Source: Lutibacter sp. (GTDB lineage: Bacteria; Bacteroidota; Bacteroidia; Flavobacteriales; Flavobacteriaceae). Taken from it: a stretch of 32,598 bases of DNA. Position 1 is the first letter of the stretch; the number at the start of each line of letters is the position of its first letter. The DNA lies in contig DQTL01000282.1 of NCBI GenBank assembly GCA_015662775.1, positions 1 through 32,598 on the forward strand. Direction: 5' to 3'. Shown here piece after piece: positions 17,344 to 27,198 of this stretch. The position numbers and the translations under genes are program-made. The notes under the pieces were generated by a model, which was given only the letters and a program-made list of their open reading frames with translations, was not told where the DNA came from and did not search any database.

Positions 17344-17613
17344 CTACCAACTAGCTTTTTTCACACCAGGAATAAGACCTTGATTGGCCATTTCTCTGAA
17401 AGTAACACGAGAAAGTCCAAACTGTCTCATATAGCCTTTAGGTCTTCCTGTTAATTTACATCTATTGTGCAAACGTACAGGTGATGCATTTCTTGGAATT
17501 TTTTGTAATGCTTCATAGTCTCCTTCCTCTTTCAATGCTTTACGTTTAGCTGCATATTTTGCAACTAATTTTTGTCTCTTCACCTCACGGGCTTTCATTG
17601 ATTCTTTAGCCAT
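17344..17613 (-). CDS. rpsN: 30S ribosomal protein S14 (C-minus type)
   Basis: uS14 stabilises the 30S head. 89 residues, the long form, with [20 protein letters not shown] and [20 protein letters not shown]. Only one cysteine is present, so the CxxC...CxxC zinc site of the short form is absent. 3 nt after rplE. Confidence 0.98.
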   Translation of the reverse strand: MAKESMKAREVKRQKLVAKYAAKRKALKEEGDYEALQKIPRNASPVRLHNRCKLTGRPKGYMRQFGLSRVTFREMANQGLIPGVKKASW

Positions 17614-17616
17614 ACT

Positions 17617-18165
17617 TTACTTTTTAAAAGGTAATCCTAATGCTTTTAATAGAGACATTGCTTCTTTATCAGTTTTTGCTGATGTTACAAAGCTAATATC
17701 CATCCCACTAATCTTGTTAATTTTATCAATACTTATCTCAGGATAAATAATTTGTTCTGTTATTCCTAAGTTGTAATTTCCTCTACCGTCAAAACCAGTA
17801 GCTTTTATCCCTTGAAAATCACGAACACGTGGTAAAGAAACGGTAACTAGTCTATCTAAAAACTCATACATTCTCTCTCCTCTTAAGGTAACCATTGTAC
17901 CAATAGGCATTCCTTTTCTAAGGTTAAAAGTAGCAACATCTTTTTTAGACATTGTCACTACAGATTTTTGTCCTGTAATTAGTGTCAATTCATCAGCAGC
18001 ATAGTCAATTAATTTCTTATCTGCTGTGGCTGCACCAACTCCTTTACTAACTACAATTTTTTGTAATTTAGGAACTTGCATAACACTTTTATACCCAAAC
18101 TCTTCAAATAGTTCTTTAACTATTTTGTCTTTGTACTCTTGTTTTAATCTTGGTATATAACTCAT
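17617..18165 (-). CDS. rplE: 50S ribosomal protein L5
   Basis: uL5 anchors 5S rRNA and contacts the P-site tRNA. 182 residues with [40 protein letters not shown] and the conserved [20 protein letters not shown]. 2 nt separate it from rplX. Confidence 0.98.
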   Translation of the reverse strand: MSYIPRLKQEYKDKIVKELFEEFGYKSVMQVPKLQKIVVSKGVGAATADKKLIDYAADELTLITGQKSVVTMSKKDVATFNLRKGMPIGTMVTLRGERMYEFLDRLVTVSLPRVRDFQGIKATGFDGRGNYNLGITEQIIYPEISIDKINKISGMDISFVTSAKTDKEAMSLLKALGLPFKK

Positions 18166-18167
18166 CT

Positions 18168-18476
18168 TTATACTGATTTGTTAGATTTTTTTGAAAATCT
18201 AATTTTTTTACCATCTTCTATTTTATAGCCTAATCTTACAGTATTTCCATTCTCAACTAACATTAAGTTAGAAATATGAATTGGGGCTTCCATTTTTTCG
18301 ATTCCTCCTTGTGGATTTGTAGCACTTGGTTTTCTATGTTTTGATACCATATTAACACCTTCTACAATTGCACGGTTTTTTGCTAAGATAACCTTAACGA
18401 TTTTACCTTCAGATCCTTTGTGCTCTCCAGCTATGACTCTTACAGGATCTCCTGTTTTTAGTTTAAATTTTGCCAT
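18168..18476 (-). CDS. rplX: 50S ribosomal protein L24
   Basis: uL24 starts 50S assembly and lies at the tunnel exit. 102 residues with an N-terminal KOW motif ([20 protein letters not shown]) and [20 protein letters not shown]. The basic tail is [13 protein letters not shown]. 12 nt after rplN. Confidence 0.97.
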   Translation of the reverse strand: MAKFKLKTGDPVRVIAGEHKGSEGKIVKVILAKNRAIVEGVNMVSKHRKPSATNPQGGIEKMEAPIHISNLMLVENGNTVRLGYKIEDGKKIRFSKKSNKSV

Positions 18477-18488
18477 TTCTTTTGTTTG

Positions 18489-18860
18489 TTATAGTACCTC
18501 TGGTGCGAGTGATACAATTTTCATAAATTTCTTATCTCGCAATTCTCTTGCCACTGGTCCGAAAACACGTGTTCCTTTCATTTCTTCAGATGCTTCTTCT
18601 AATAAAACACAAGCATTATCATCAAAACGGATATAAGAACCATCTTTTCTTCTAATTTCTTTTTTAGTTCTCACAACAACTGCACGAGATACTTGTCCTT
18701 TCTTTACTGTTCCGTTAGGAGTAGCTTCTTTGATTGTTACAACAATTTTATCACCAATTGATGCATATCTTCTACCTGTTCCTCCTAGAACGCGAATAAC
18801 TAGTACTTCTTTAGCACCTGTGTTATCTGCTACTTTTAATCTTGATTCTTGTTGTAACAT
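18489..18860 (-). CDS. rplN: 50S ribosomal protein L14
   Basis: uL14 forms intersubunit bridges and is the docking site of RsfS. 123 residues starting [20 protein letters not shown], with [19 protein letters not shown] and [20 protein letters not shown] at the end. 1 nt after rpsQ... the two genes almost abut, as is usual for this pair in the order rpsQ-rplN. Confidence 0.98.
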   Translation of the reverse strand: MLQQESRLKVADNTGAKEVLVIRVLGGTGRRYASIGDKIVVTIKEATPNGTVKKGQVSRAVVVRTKKEIRRKDGSYIRFDDNACVLLEEASEEMKGTRVFGPVARELRDKKFMKIVSLAPEVL

Positions 18861-18861
18861 A

Positions 18862-19119
18862 TTATTTAGCTCTTTCTATAATTTCTACTAATCTCCATCT
18901 TTTTGATTTACTCAAAGGACGAGTCTCCATTATACTTACTTTATCACCCTCATTGCACTCATTCTTTTCGTCATGAGCAACATATTTTGTGGTATTCAAA
19001 AGGAATTTCCCATACATTGGGTGTTTTACACGTTTAACTCTTGTTACAACAATAGACTTATCCATCTTATTGCTTGATACAATTCCTATACGTTCCTTTC
19101 TAAGATTTCTTTCTGCCAT
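18862..19119 (-). CDS. rpsQ: 30S ribosomal protein S17
   Basis: uS17 is an OB-fold primary binder of the 16S 5' domain. 85 residues with [40 protein letters not shown] and [20 protein letters not shown]. 29 nt after rpmC. Confidence 0.98.
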   Translation of the reverse strand: MAERNLRKERIGIVSSNKMDKSIVVTRVKRVKHPMYGKFLLNTTKYVAHDEKNECNEGDKVSIMETRPLSKSKRWRLVEIIERAK

Positions 19120-19148
19120 CTTTAAAATTTATTTAGTTCTTGATTAAA

Positions 19149-19343
19149 TCAAGATTGTAATTCTCTATTTGTTAATTCAGTTGCTATTCTTGCTACTGTT
19201 TTTCTTAAACTCCTTAATTGAATCGGATTCTCTAAAGGAGAAACTGTGTGTGTTACTGTTAAATCAGTATACTTCTTTTTTAAAGTAGCTAATTTATCTT
19301 GTAAATCTTCTATTGAAAGATCTCTAATGTCTGAATTTTTCAT
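19149..19343 (-). CDS. rpmC: 50S ribosomal protein L29
   Basis: uL29 is a small antiparallel helical hairpin at the tunnel exit, near the binding site of trigger factor and SRP. 64 residues with MKNSDIRDLSIEDLQDKLAT and NPIQLRSLRKTVARIATELT. 10 nt after rplP. Confidence 0.96.
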   Translation of the reverse strand: MKNSDIRDLSIEDLQDKLATLKKKYTDLTVTHTVSPLENPIQLRSLRKTVARIATELTNRELQS

Positions 19344-19353
19344 CCTTTATTTA

Positions 19354-19785
19354 TTATTCGTTATAATCGTAATCTCTTGCGATAATAAACTTGGTTTTTA
19401 CTGGTAATTTTTGAGCTGCTAAACGAAGTGCTTCTTTTGCAATCTCAAGAGATACACCACCAACTTCAAATAATATACGTCCTGGTTTGACAACGGCAAC
19501 AAAATATTCTGGTGCTCCTTTACCTTTACCCATACGTACCTCTAATGGTTTTTTAGTGATAGGTTTATCTGGAAATATTTTAATCCACAAAGCTCCTTGT
19601 CTTTTCATGTAACGAGTTGCAGCCACACGAGCAGCTTCGATTTGACGTGAATCTAATAATTCTTGTTCTAAAGATTTGATTCCGAATGGGCCGTTTGAAA
19701 GACGATGTCCTCTATTGGAATTTCCTTTCATATTCCCTTTCCCCTTCTGTACCTTACGATATTTTACTCTCTTTGGTTGTAACAT
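19354..19785 (-). CDS. rplP: 50S ribosomal protein L16
   Basis: uL16 sits beside the A-site tRNA elbow and is needed for peptidyl-transferase maturation. 143 residues with [40 protein letters not shown] and [20 protein letters not shown]. 27 nt after rpsC. Confidence 0.98.
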   Translation of the reverse strand: MLQPKRVKYRKVQKGKGNMKGNSNRGHRLSNGPFGIKSLEQELLDSRQIEAARVAATRYMKRQGALWIKIFPDKPITKKPLEVRMGKGKGAPEYFVAVVKPGRILFEVGGVSLEIAKEALRLAAQKLPVKTKFIIARDYDYNE

Positions 19786-19812
19786 TTTACAATCTTAATT
19801 TTTGTAATTTAA

Positions 19813-20541
19813 CTATCTTCTGCGTTGTGGTCCTCTTCCTCTACTATTATTATTATTTCTTCCACCTTTTCTTCCTTCTTTTTTCTTCATACCAACTAAA
19901 GGATTAAGGTCTCTTTTTCCATAAACTTCGCCTTTCATAATCCATACTTTTACACCTATTTTACCATAAGTAGTATTGGATTCAACTAATGCGTAGTCGA
20001 TGTCAGCACGGAAAGTAGATAAAGGAATTCTTCCTTCTTTGTAACTCTCAGATCTTGCCATCTCAGCTCCATTTAGTCTTCCTGAAATTTGAATTTTAAT
20101 TCCTTCAGCATTCATTCTCATCGTATTAGCAATTGACATTTTAATAGCTCTTCTATACGATATTCTATTTTCAATTTGACGCGCAATATTCGTTGCAACT
20201 AATTTTGCATCTAACTCAGGTCTTTTTATTTCATAGATGTTTATTTGCACATCTTTACCTGTTAATTTTTTAAGTTCCTCTTTTAACATATCTACTTCTG
20301 CTCCTCCTTTACCGATAATGATACCTGGTCTTGCAGTTGTAATAGTAATTGTTACAATTTTTAAAGTTCTTTCAATTATAACTCTAGAAACACTAGCTTT
20401 TGCTAACCTAGCGAAAATATAATCTCTGATTTTTTTGTCCTCAGCTAGTTTATCTCCGTAATCATTACCACCAAACCAGTTTGATTCCCAACCTCTGATG
20501 ATTCCTAATCTGTTTCCTATTGGATTTGTTTTTTGTCCCAT
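19813..20541 (-). CDS. rpsC: 30S ribosomal protein S3
   Basis: uS3 lines the mRNA entry tunnel. 242 residues with a type II KH domain ([20 protein letters not shown], GxxG loop = GKGG) and the C-terminal domain [20 protein letters not shown] and [21 protein letters not shown] low-complexity Arg/Gly/Asn tail ([17 protein letters not shown]) ends the protein. Confidence 0.98.
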   Translation of the reverse strand: MGQKTNPIGNRLGIIRGWESNWFGGNDYGDKLAEDKKIRDYIFARLAKASVSRVIIERTLKIVTITITTARPGIIIGKGGAEVDMLKEELKKLTGKDVQINIYEIKRPELDAKLVATNIARQIENRISYRRAIKMSIANTMRMNAEGIKIQISGRLNGAEMARSESYKEGRIPLSTFRADIDYALVESNTTYGKIGVKVWIMKGEVYGKRDLNPLVGMKKKEGRKGGRNNNNSRGRGPQRRR

Positions 20542-20551
20542 GTGTTCCTTA

Positions 20552-20956
20552 CTATTTACTTAAGTTTTTAGAGCCTAATATCATTGTAACATGATTTGAA
20601 CGTTTTCTTATTCTGTGAGCACGACCTTGAGGTGCAGGGCGTATACGTTTAAGCATACTACCACTATCTACAAATATTTTACTAATGAATAAACCTGCAT
20701 CTTCGATACTTTGCTCTTCATTTTTAGCTTGCCAATTTGCAATCGCAGATAATAAAAGTTTTTCAAGATTAATAGACGCTTCTTTTGAACTAAATTTTAG
20801 TATTTGTAAAGCTTTATCTACATCAACGCCTCTTATTTGATCTGCTACTAAACGCATTTTCCTCGGAGAGGTTGGTACGCCTTTCATTCTTGCAGATACA
20901 ATGCTCTTGTTGGCTTCTTTACGAGCCTCAGCTGCTTTATGTTTTCTTACTCCCAT
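20552..20956 (-). CDS. rplV: 50S ribosomal protein L22
   Basis: uL22 sends a beta hairpin into the exit tunnel constriction, a macrolide-resistance hotspot. 134 residues with [20 protein letters not shown] and the hairpin segment [20 protein letters not shown]. 15 nt after rpsS. Confidence 0.98.
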   Translation of the reverse strand: MGVRKHKAAEARKEANKSIVSARMKGVPTSPRKMRLVADQIRGVDVDKALQILKFSSKEASINLEKLLLSAIANWQAKNEEQSIEDAGLFISKIFVDSGSMLKRIRPAPQGRAHRIRKRSNHVTMILGSKNLSK

Positions 20957-20971
20957 TACTTAATGCTTTTA

Positions 20972-21238
20972 TTATTTTTTACCTGAACCATGTCCTCGGA
21001 ATGTTCTCGTTGGAGAAAATTCACCTAATTTATGACCTACCATGTTCTCAGTAACATATACTGGAATAAACTGTCTGCCATTATGAACTGCAATAGTCTG
21101 TCCGACAAAATCTGGTGTTATCATTGAGGCCCTTGACCATGTTTTAATTACGGTCTTTTTACCTGATTCTACATTCTTTTGAACTTTTCTATCTAGTTTA
21201 TAGAAAACGTAAGGTCCTTTTTTAAGTGATCTTGCCAT
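20972..21238 (-). CDS. rpsS: 30S ribosomal protein S19
   Basis: uS19 forms the 30S head with S13 and contacts the A-site finger bridge. 88 residues with [40 protein letters not shown] and [20 protein letters not shown]. 2 nt after rplB. Confidence 0.98.
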   Translation of the reverse strand: MARSLKKGPYVFYKLDRKVQKNVESGKKTVIKTWSRASMITPDFVGQTIAVHNGRQFIPVYVTENMVGHKLGEFSPTRTFRGHGSGKK

Positions 21239-21240
21239 AT

Positions 21241-22077
21241 CTATTTAGTGTTTTTATTCTTTCTACGAACTACAATATGCTTATTACTCGCTTTTGTTTT
21301 TGATCTTGTTTTGAAACCTTTTGCTGGGATACCATTTTTAGATCTTGGATGTCCACCTGTCGCTTTTGCTTCTCCACCACCCATTGGATGATCAACTGGA
21401 TTTTTAACGGTTGCTCTTACACGTGGTCTTCTTCCCAACCATCTTGTTCTACCAGCTTTACCAGCTACTAATAATTGATGATCTGAATTTGAAACTACAC
21501 CAATAGTAGCTTTGCAAGTTGCTAAAATCAACCGTATTTCACTTGAAGGTAATTTAATACTAACGTATTTTCCTTCTTTAGAAACGATTTGAGCAAAACC
21601 ACCTGCACTACGAACCATAACGGCACCTTGTCCAGGACGTAATTCAATACATGATATTGTTGAACCCATTGGTATATTAGCTAGAGGTAGTGTATTACCA
21701 ATATTTGGTTTTACAGCATCACCTGACATCACCTCTTGTCCTACTTCTAAACCAGCTTGAGCAATTATATATCTTTTTTCACCATCAGCATAAACTAATA
21801 AGGCAATAAATGCACTTCTGTTTGGATCGTATTCAATTGTTTTTACTTTCGCAGGAATATTATCTTTATCTCTTTTGAAATCGATAATACGATATTTCTT
21901 TTTATGACCACCACCTAAATATTGCATAGTCATTTTTCCTGTTCTGTTACGTCCTCCAGATCTTTTTAGCGGTGCGAGTAAACTCTTTTCCGGCTTATCA
22001 GTTGTAATTTCGACGTACTCATTCACAACTTTAAATCGCTGACCTGGTGTGGTTGGTTTTAATTTTCTAACTGACAT
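21241..22077 (-). CDS. rplB: 50S ribosomal protein L2
   Basis: uL2 is a primary 23S binder next to the peptidyl-transferase centre. 278 residues with [20 protein letters not shown], SRNGxx-like [20 protein letters not shown] and the C-terminal [40 protein letters not shown] holds the conserved His implicated in peptide-bond formation. 11 nt after rplW. Confidence 0.98.
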   Translation of the reverse strand: MSVRKLKPTTPGQRFKVVNEYVEITTDKPEKSLLAPLKRSGGRNRTGKMTMQYLGGGHKKKYRIIDFKRDKDNIPAKVKTIEYDPNRSAFIALLVYADGEKRYIIAQAGLEVGQEVMSGDAVKPNIGNTLPLANIPMGSTISCIELRPGQGAVMVRSAGGFAQIVSKEGKYVSIKLPSSEIRLILATCKATIGVVSNSDHQLLVAGKAGRTRWLGRRPRVRATVKNPVDHPMGGGEAKATGGHPRSKNGIPAKGFKTRSKTKASNKHIVVRRKNKNTK

Positions 22078-22088
22078 TTTTCAGTATA

Positions 22089-22379
22089 TTAAATATTACT
22101 ATAAAAATCGATAGTATCTCCTTCAGCTAACTGTACAATTGCTTTCTTAAACCCTCCTGTTTTACCAGTTACAACACCATTTTTGGTGAATTTAGTTTTT
22201 CTTTCAATTGGATAGTTCATGGTACGTACGCTTGTTACAGCTACACCATACGCTTCTTCGATTGCTTTTTTTACTTGAATTTTGTTGGCCTTTTTATGAA
22301 CCACAAATCCATAGCGTCCGTATAACTCACTTTCTAGAGTTATCTTTTCTGTAATAATTGGTTTAATTAATATCCTCAT
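22089..22379 (-). CDS. rplW: 50S ribosomal protein L23
   Basis: uL23 is the main docking point for trigger factor and SRP at the tunnel exit. 96 residues with LIKPIITEKITLESELYGRY, VVHKKANKIQVKKAIEEAYG and VRTMNYPIERKTKFTK. 8 nt after rplD. Confidence 0.97.
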   Translation of the reverse strand: MRILIKPIITEKITLESELYGRYGFVVHKKANKIQVKKAIEEAYGVAVTSVRTMNYPIERKTKFTKNGVVTGKTGGFKKAIVQLAEGDTIDFYSNI

Positions 22380-22387
22380 TTTACTTG

Positions 22388-23017
22388 CTATTTAATAAGA
22401 TTTGCTTCAAATTCTTCTAATGCACCCTCTATAAACACTATTTTATCAGAATTCATTACTGAATAAGTATTTAAAGATGAGTTAGTTATGACATTTACCC
22501 TCGATAAGTTACGTGCCGACAAATATACATTTTTATTTGTACTGCTCATTACAAAGGTTGCTTTTTTACCATCTAGTTCTAAAGATTTTAAAATCGCTCT
22601 AAAATCTTTTGTTTTAGGTTGCTCAAAATCAAAGCTTTCCATAACAACTATTCTGTTGTTAGTTGCTGCTAAACTCAATGCTGAATTGCGTGCTAATTTT
22701 TTAGTTGTTTTATTCAACTTAAAAGAATAACTTCTAGGTCTTGGGCCGAATATTCTACCACCACCTCTAAAAACACCAGATTTAATACTACCTGCACGTG
22801 CAGTTCCTGTACCTTTCTGTTTTTTTATCTTACGAGTACTTCCTTTTATATCAGCTCTTTCTTTAGCTTTATGAGTTCCTTGTCTTTTATTTGCCAAATG
22901 CTGTTTCACGTCTAAATAAATGGCGTGTTGGTTTGGTTCTATTCCAAAGATACTTTTAGAAAGCTCAACTTTCTTACCTGTTTCTTTACCTTTAATATCT
23001 ACAACTGCTACTTTCAT
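22388..23017 (-). CDS. rplD: 50S ribosomal protein L4
   Basis: uL4 reaches into the exit tunnel. 209 residues from the ATG at 23017 (MKVAVVDIKGKETGKKVELS). The longer frame from 23044 would overlap rplC. The tunnel loop region RKIKKQKGTGTARAGSIKSG and GGRIFGPRPRSYSFKLNKTT is clear. In E. coli L4 represses the S10 operon through a leader before rpsJ. Here rpsJ follows fusA by only 15 nt, so that leader cannot exist in the same place. Confidence 0.96.
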   Translation of the reverse strand: MKVAVVDIKGKETGKKVELSKSIFGIEPNQHAIYLDVKQHLANKRQGTHKAKERADIKGSTRKIKKQKGTGTARAGSIKSGVFRGGGRIFGPRPRSYSFKLNKTTKKLARNSALSLAATNNRIVVMESFDFEQPKTKDFRAILKSLELDGKKATFVMSSTNKNVYLSARNLSRVNVITNSSLNTYSVMNSDKIVFIEGALEEFEANLIK

Positions 23018-23033
23018 GTCTGCCTTGTTATAA

Positions 23034-23651
23034 TTATTTTTCAATGGTTATATAAGTGTTTGTATGACCTGGAATAGCACCTTTTACAATTAAAAGATTT
23101 TTTTCAGTTACAACCTTAAGTACTCTTAAGTTTAACACTTTTACTTTTTTTCCACCCATTCTACCAGCCATTCTCATTCCTTTAAATACTCGAGATGGGT
23201 AAGATGAAGCTCCTAATGAACCAGGTGCTCTTAAACGATTGTGTTGACCGTGTGTTGCATCCCCAACTCCTTTAAATCCATGACGTTTTACAACACCTTG
23301 AAAACCTTTACCTTTAGATATTCCTGCAACATCTACAAATTCACCTTCTTTAAAGAAATCAACTGTAAGTGTATCACCTATTTTGTATTCTTCTTCGTAT
23401 CCTTGAAATTCAATGACTTTTTTCTTTGCAGATGTACCTGCTTTTTTGAAGTGACCTTCTAAAGCTTTGGTAGTCTGTTTAGCTTTTTTGTCATCGAAAC
23501 CCAATTGTACGGCATTGTACCCGTCAACCTCTTCGGTTCTGACCTGGGTAACAATACAAGGACCTACTTCCATGACAGTACACGGTATATTTTTACCGTT
23601 TTCGTCAAAGAGACTAGTCATTCCTATTTTTTTACCTATTAAACCAGACAT
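23034..23651 (-). CDS. rplC: 50S ribosomal protein L3
   Basis: uL3 is one of the two initiators of 50S assembly, and its extension reaches the peptidyl-transferase centre. 205 residues with [20 protein letters not shown] and [20 protein letters not shown] then [14 protein letters not shown]. The glutamine methylated in E. coli L3 (GQNQTPG loop) is not evident in GASSYPS. It is preceded by an 89-nt repeat-filled gap after rpsJ. Confidence 0.98.
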   Translation of the reverse strand: MSGLIGKKIGMTSLFDENGKNIPCTVMEVGPCIVTQVRTEEVDGYNAVQLGFDDKKAKQTTKALEGHFKKAGTSAKKKVIEFQGYEEEYKIGDTLTVDFFKEGEFVDVAGISKGKGFQGVVKRHGFKGVGDATHGQHNRLRAPGSLGASSYPSRVFKGMRMAGRMGGKKVKVLNLRVLKVVTEKNLLIVKGAIPGHTNTYITIEK

Positions 23652-23663
23652 TATTATTAATTT

Positions 23664-23735
23664 AGAATGCAGAATGTAGAATGCAGAATTGAAAATTCAT
23701 TTAGAAAATTCATAATTCCGAATTCATTATTCTGA
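23664..23735. repeat. Tandem 7-mer and AATTC-type repeats in the rpsJ-rplC gap
   Basis: Four tandem units AGAATGC, AGAATGT, AGAATGC and AGAATTG (23664-23691) are followed by alternating AATTC/GAATT and TATTC elements up to about 23735. TAATTC and GAATTA form an inverted pair there. This is the kind of simple intergenic repeat often seen in flavobacteria, unusual here because it lies inside an essential operon. Confidence 0.8.
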
Positions 23736-23740
23736 ATTAG

Positions 23741-24046
23741 TTATACTTTTATTTCTACTTCTATTCCACTTGGTAATTCTAATTTCATCAAAGCATCAAT
23801 TGTTTTTGATGAAGAGCTGTAAATATCCAAAAGTCTTTTATAAGTACTTAATTGAAACTGCTCTCTTGATTTTTTGTTTACGTGTGGAGAACGTAATACA
23901 GTAAATATTTTTTTGTGCGTTGGTAATGGAATTGGCCCATTAACAATTGCACCAGTACTTTTTACTGTTTTTACGATTTTCTCAGCTGATCTATCAACTA
24001 AATTGTAATCGTACGATTTTAATTTTATTCTAATTTTTTGACTCAT
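23741..24046 (-). CDS. rpsJ: 30S ribosomal protein S10
   Basis: uS10 is part of the 30S head and is also NusE, a partner of NusB and NusG in antitermination. 101 residues with [40 protein letters not shown] and [20 protein letters not shown]. It lies 15 nt after fusA with no promoter or leader of its own. Confidence 0.98.
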   Translation of the reverse strand: MSQKIRIKLKSYDYNLVDRSAEKIVKTVKSTGAIVNGPIPLPTHKKIFTVLRSPHVNKKSREQFQLSTYKRLLDIYSSSSKTIDALMKLELPSGIEVEIKV

Positions 24047-24061
24047 CTTTTAGAATTTTAA

Positions 24062-26158
24062 CTATCCTATTGTTTTTTCTATAACTTCTTCTGCCAAGTT
24101 CGATGGGATTTTATCATAATGTGAAAATTCCATAGTTGATGTTGCTCTACCTGATGATAATGTTCTTAATGTTGTTACATAACCAAACATTTCAGATAAA
24201 GGTACAGTTGCTTTAATAACTTTAGCACCTGCTCTATCATCCATACTATTTACTTGACCTCTTCTTCTATTTAAATCACCTACAATAGAACCCATGCTTT
24301 CTTCTGGTGTTACCACCTCTAATTTCATAATTGGTTCTAGTAGTACAGCTCCAGCTTTTTTAGCAATAGATCTAAATCCTAACTTAGCGGCTAACTCAAA
24401 TGATAATTGATCTGAGTCAACTGCATGATAAGATCCATCATGTAAGGTAACCTTCATCGTATCAATTTCAAAACCAGCTAAAGGTCCATTTTTCATGGCT
24501 GCTGCAAATCCTTTTTCTACAGAAGGTACAAACTCTTTAGGTACATTACCTCCTTTTACACTGTTAATGAATTGTAAACCTTCTCTTTCAAAATCTTTAT
24601 CTGCAGGTCCTAATTCAAAAATTATATCAGCAAATTTACCACGACCACCCGATTGTTTCTTATAAACTTCTCTGTGTTTTATCGTTTTTGTAATTGCTTC
24701 TTTATATTCTACTTGTGGTTGTCCCTCGTTTACTTCTACTTTAAACTCACGTCTTAGACGATCTACAATAATCTCTAAGTGTAACTCGCCCATTCCAGAA
24801 ATAATTGTTTGTCCTGATGCTTCATCTGTTTTCACAACAAATGTTGGATCTTCTTCTGCTAATTTTGCAAGACCTACACCTAACTTATCAACATCTGCTT
24901 TTGTTTTAGGTTCTACTGCAATACCAATCACTGGGTCAGGAAAAGTCATAGACTCTAATACGATAGGATTCTTTTCATCCGTTAAAGTATCACCTGTTCT
25001 AATATCTTTAAAACCTACACCTGCACCAATATCACCTGCTTCAATTCTTTTAATAGGTTCTTGTTTATTTGCATGCATTTGGTAAATACGAGAGATTCTC
25101 TCTTTTTTACCAGATCTATTATTTAAAATATAAGACCCTGCATCTAAGGCACCTGAATAAACTCTAAAGAAAGCTAAACGACCAACGAAAGGATCAGTTG
25201 CAATTTTAAAAGCTAAAGCTGCAAATGGATCATTTACGGTCGGTTTTCTAGCTTCTGGTTCATCAGTATCAGGATTTACACCCTCAATTGCTTCAATATC
25301 AAGTGGAGAAGGCATATATCTCATTACACCATCTAACATCGCTTGAACACCTTTATTTTTAAAAGCTGACCCACACATCATAGGTATGATGCTCATATCC
25401 ATAGTAGCGGCTCTAAGTGCAGCAATTATTTCTTCATCAGAAATAGAATCTTCATCTTCAAAGAACTTTTCTAATAATTCATCATCATATTCTGCAACTG
25501 CTTCGATAAGTTCTGCTCTATATTGATCAACTTCTTCAATTAAATCTTCTGGAATTGGAATTTCTTCATAGGTCATTCCCATATCATCTTCACTCCAAAT
25601 TATTGCTTTCTTTGAAATCAAATCTACTACTCCTTTAAAATGCTCTTCAGCTCCTATAGGAACTTGTAATGGTACTGCATTACCACCTAACATTTCTTCA
25701 ATTTGTTTACAAACTGCAAAGAAATCAGCACCTTGTCTATCCATTTTGTTTACAAAACCAAGACGTGGAACTTTATATTTATCTGCTTGTCTCCAAACAG
25801 TTTCTGATTGTGGCTCAACACCATCAACAGCACTAAAGAGTGCAACCACTCCATCAAGCACACGTAAAGAACGTTCTACTTCTACAGTGAAATCAACGTG
25901 ACCAGGTGTATCAATAATATTAATGGCATAATCATTATTTTCATAAGACCAAACACAGTGCGTAGCGGCAGAAGTAATGGTAATACCACGTTCTTGCTCT
26001 TGCTCCATCCAGTCCATAGTTGCGGCACCATCATGTACTTCACCTATTTTGTGACTTACACCTGTATAATAAAGGATACGCTCAGTTACTGTGGTTTTAC
26101 CCGCATCAATATGAGCTGCAATTCCAATATTTCTCGTATATTTTAAATCTCTTGCCAT
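24062..26158 (-). CDS. fusA: Elongation factor G
   Basis: 698-residue translocase that moves tRNA-mRNA through the ribosome. G1 AHIDAGKT (15-22), RGITI (57-61), DTPGHVDF (83-90), NKMD (137-140) and a GSA loop form the GTP site. Domain II onwards includes [15 protein letters not shown], and domain IV has the [20 protein letters not shown] stretch. Length is normal (704 in E. coli). It is the operon-linked copy, 3 nt after rpsG. A tuf gene, which often follows, is absent. Confidence 0.98.
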   Translation of the reverse strand: MARDLKYTRNIGIAAHIDAGKTTVTERILYYTGVSHKIGEVHDGAATMDWMEQEQERGITITSAATHCVWSYENNDYAINIIDTPGHVDFTVEVERSLRVLDGVVALFSAVDGVEPQSETVWRQADKYKVPRLGFVNKMDRQGADFFAVCKQIEEMLGGNAVPLQVPIGAEEHFKGVVDLISKKAIIWSEDDMGMTYEEIPIPEDLIEEVDQYRAELIEAVAEYDDELLEKFFEDEDSISDEEIIAALRAATMDMSIIPMMCGSAFKNKGVQAMLDGVMRYMPSPLDIEAIEGVNPDTDEPEARKPTVNDPFAALAFKIATDPFVGRLAFFRVYSGALDAGSYILNNRSGKKERISRIYQMHANKQEPIKRIEAGDIGAGVGFKDIRTGDTLTDEKNPIVLESMTFPDPVIGIAVEPKTKADVDKLGVGLAKLAEEDPTFVVKTDEASGQTIISGMGELHLEIIVDRLRREFKVEVNEGQPQVEYKEAITKTIKHREVYKKQSGGRGKFADIIFELGPADKDFEREGLQFINSVKGGNVPKEFVPSVEKGFAAAMKNGPLAGFEIDTMKVTLHDGSYHAVDSDQLSFELAAKLGFRSIAKKAGAVLLEPIMKLEVVTPEESMGSIVGDLNRRRGQVNSMDDRAGAKVIKATVPLSEMFGYVTTLRTLSSGRATSTMEFSHYDKIPSNLAEEVIEKTIG

Positions 26159-26161
26159 TTC

Positions 26162-26638
26162 TTAGAATCTAAAGTGTGAGAAAGCTTTATTAGCTTGTGC
26201 CATCTTATGCGTATCAATACGCTTTTTAACAGCTGCTCCTTCCTCTTTAGCTGCTGCTAAAATCTCAGCGGCTAACTTTTGTGCCATTGTTTTTTCATTT
26301 CTCTTTCTTGAGAAACTGATTAACCATTTAATAGCCATGGAAACTTTTCTATCAGGTCTAATTTGTCTTGGAATCTGATAAGTTGCTCCACCTACTCTTC
26401 TACTTCTCACCTCAACTTGAGGCATTACATTTGACAAAGCTTCTTTCCATAATTGTAATGGAGTTTTTTCTTCATCTTGGTTTTTCTCTTCTACAATATC
26501 CATTGCATCATAAAAAACTTTAAAAGCAACAGATTTTTTTCCGTCCCACATTAAGTTGTTTACGAACCTTGTAACCAATTGGTCATTGAATTTAGGATCT
26601 GGTAAAAGAATCCTTTTTTTCGCCTGCCTTTTTCTCAT
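26162..26638 (-). CDS. rpsG: 30S ribosomal protein S7
   Basis: uS7 nucleates assembly of the 30S head and contacts E-site tRNA. 158 residues with [40 protein letters not shown] and [20 protein letters not shown]. The end [14 protein letters not shown] is typical. S7 is the translational repressor of the E. coli str operon, and the 106-nt gap upstream holds a strong hairpin. Confidence 0.98.
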   Translation of the reverse strand: MRKRQAKKRILLPDPKFNDQLVTRFVNNLMWDGKKSVAFKVFYDAMDIVEEKNQDEEKTPLQLWKEALSNVMPQVEVRSRRVGGATYQIPRQIRPDRKVSMAIKWLISFSRKRNEKTMAQKLAAEILAAAKEEGAAVKKRIDTHKMAQANKAFSHFRF

Positions 26639-26669
26639 TATTGAAAAAAATTAAAATTGTTAACAGTTT

Positions 26670-26723
26670 AAGGTGTCTATTTTGCTTGATAATTTCTTAT
26701 CAAGCATATTCCAACATCACCTT
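26670..26723 (-). promoter_or_regulatory. Candidate RNA structure in the rpsL-rpsG gap (possible S7 site)
   Basis: In mRNA sense the outer stem AAGGTG/CACCTT (26723-26718 with 26675-26670) encloses an internal loop. An inner perfect 10-bp stem (26706-26697 with 26692-26683) is capped by GAAA, a GNRA-type tetraloop. The sequence after the hairpin is AAATAGACACC with no T-run, so it is not a terminator. E. coli places its S7 repressor site in this same S12-S7 gap. The homology is inferred, not shown. Confidence 0.6.
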
Positions 26724-26744
26724 TTAATATTTTACTAAATTATT

Positions 26745-27119
26745 TTACTTCTTAGGGCGTTTCGCACCGTATTTAGATCTACGTTGTGTTCTACCTTCTA
26801 CTCCGGCAGTATCTAACGCACCACGTACAATGTGGTATCTAACTCCTGGCAAATCCTTTACTCTCCCTCCTCTAACTAATACTATCGAGTGCTCTTGTAA
26901 ATTATGTCCTTCTCCTGGTATATAAGCGTTTACTTCGTTACCGTTTGTTAACCTAACCCTTGCAACTTTACGCATAGCAGAGTTTGGTTTTTTCGGTGTT
27001 GTAGTATAAACACGAGTACATACACCACGTCTTTGTGGACAAGAATTCAAAGCAGCCGATTTGCTCTTCTTAGTTGTTTTGGTTCTTCCTTTGCGTACTA
27101 ATTGTTGTATGGTTGGCAT
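26745..27119 (-). CDS. rpsL: 30S ribosomal protein S12
   Basis: uS12 sits at the decoding centre and is the site of streptomycin resistance mutations. 124 residues from the ATG at 27119 ([20 protein letters not shown]). The longer frame starting at 27212 begins upstream of the promoter -7 box and is not the real start. [20 protein letters not shown] and [20 protein letters not shown] are intact. The streptomycin-determining lysines (PKKPN region, and K in GRVKDLPG) appear wild type. First gene of the operon. Confidence 0.98.
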   Translation of the reverse strand: MPTIQQLVRKGRTKTTKKSKSAALNSCPQRRGVCTRVYTTTPKKPNSAMRKVARVRLTNGNEVNAYIPGEGHNLQEHSIVLVRGGRVKDLPGVRYHIVRGALDTAGVEGRTQRRSKYGAKRPKK

Positions 27120-27154
27120 ACTAAAGTTGTGATTATTTACGTTTTTGTTTTTGA

Positions 27155-27168
27155 CATGATATATCATG
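27155..27168 (-). promoter_or_regulatory. Perfect palindrome in the rpsL leader
   Basis: CATGATATATCATG is a 14-nt perfect palindrome, about 36 nt before the rpsL ATG and 30 nt after the predicted promoter. It could be a short hairpin in the leader RNA or a protein-binding site. A second small stem, CTCTT/AAGAG, lies just upstream of it in the transcript. Confidence 0.4.
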
Positions 27169-27198
27169 CCGTTACTTTCCTCTCTTTTTAAGAGTTTG

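Noticed and set aside
19137-19151. CTTGATT/AATCAAG inverted repeat at the rpmC stop
   Set aside because: There is only one base between the arms, so it cannot form a stable hairpin without losing pairs, and the gap is a normal 29 nt.
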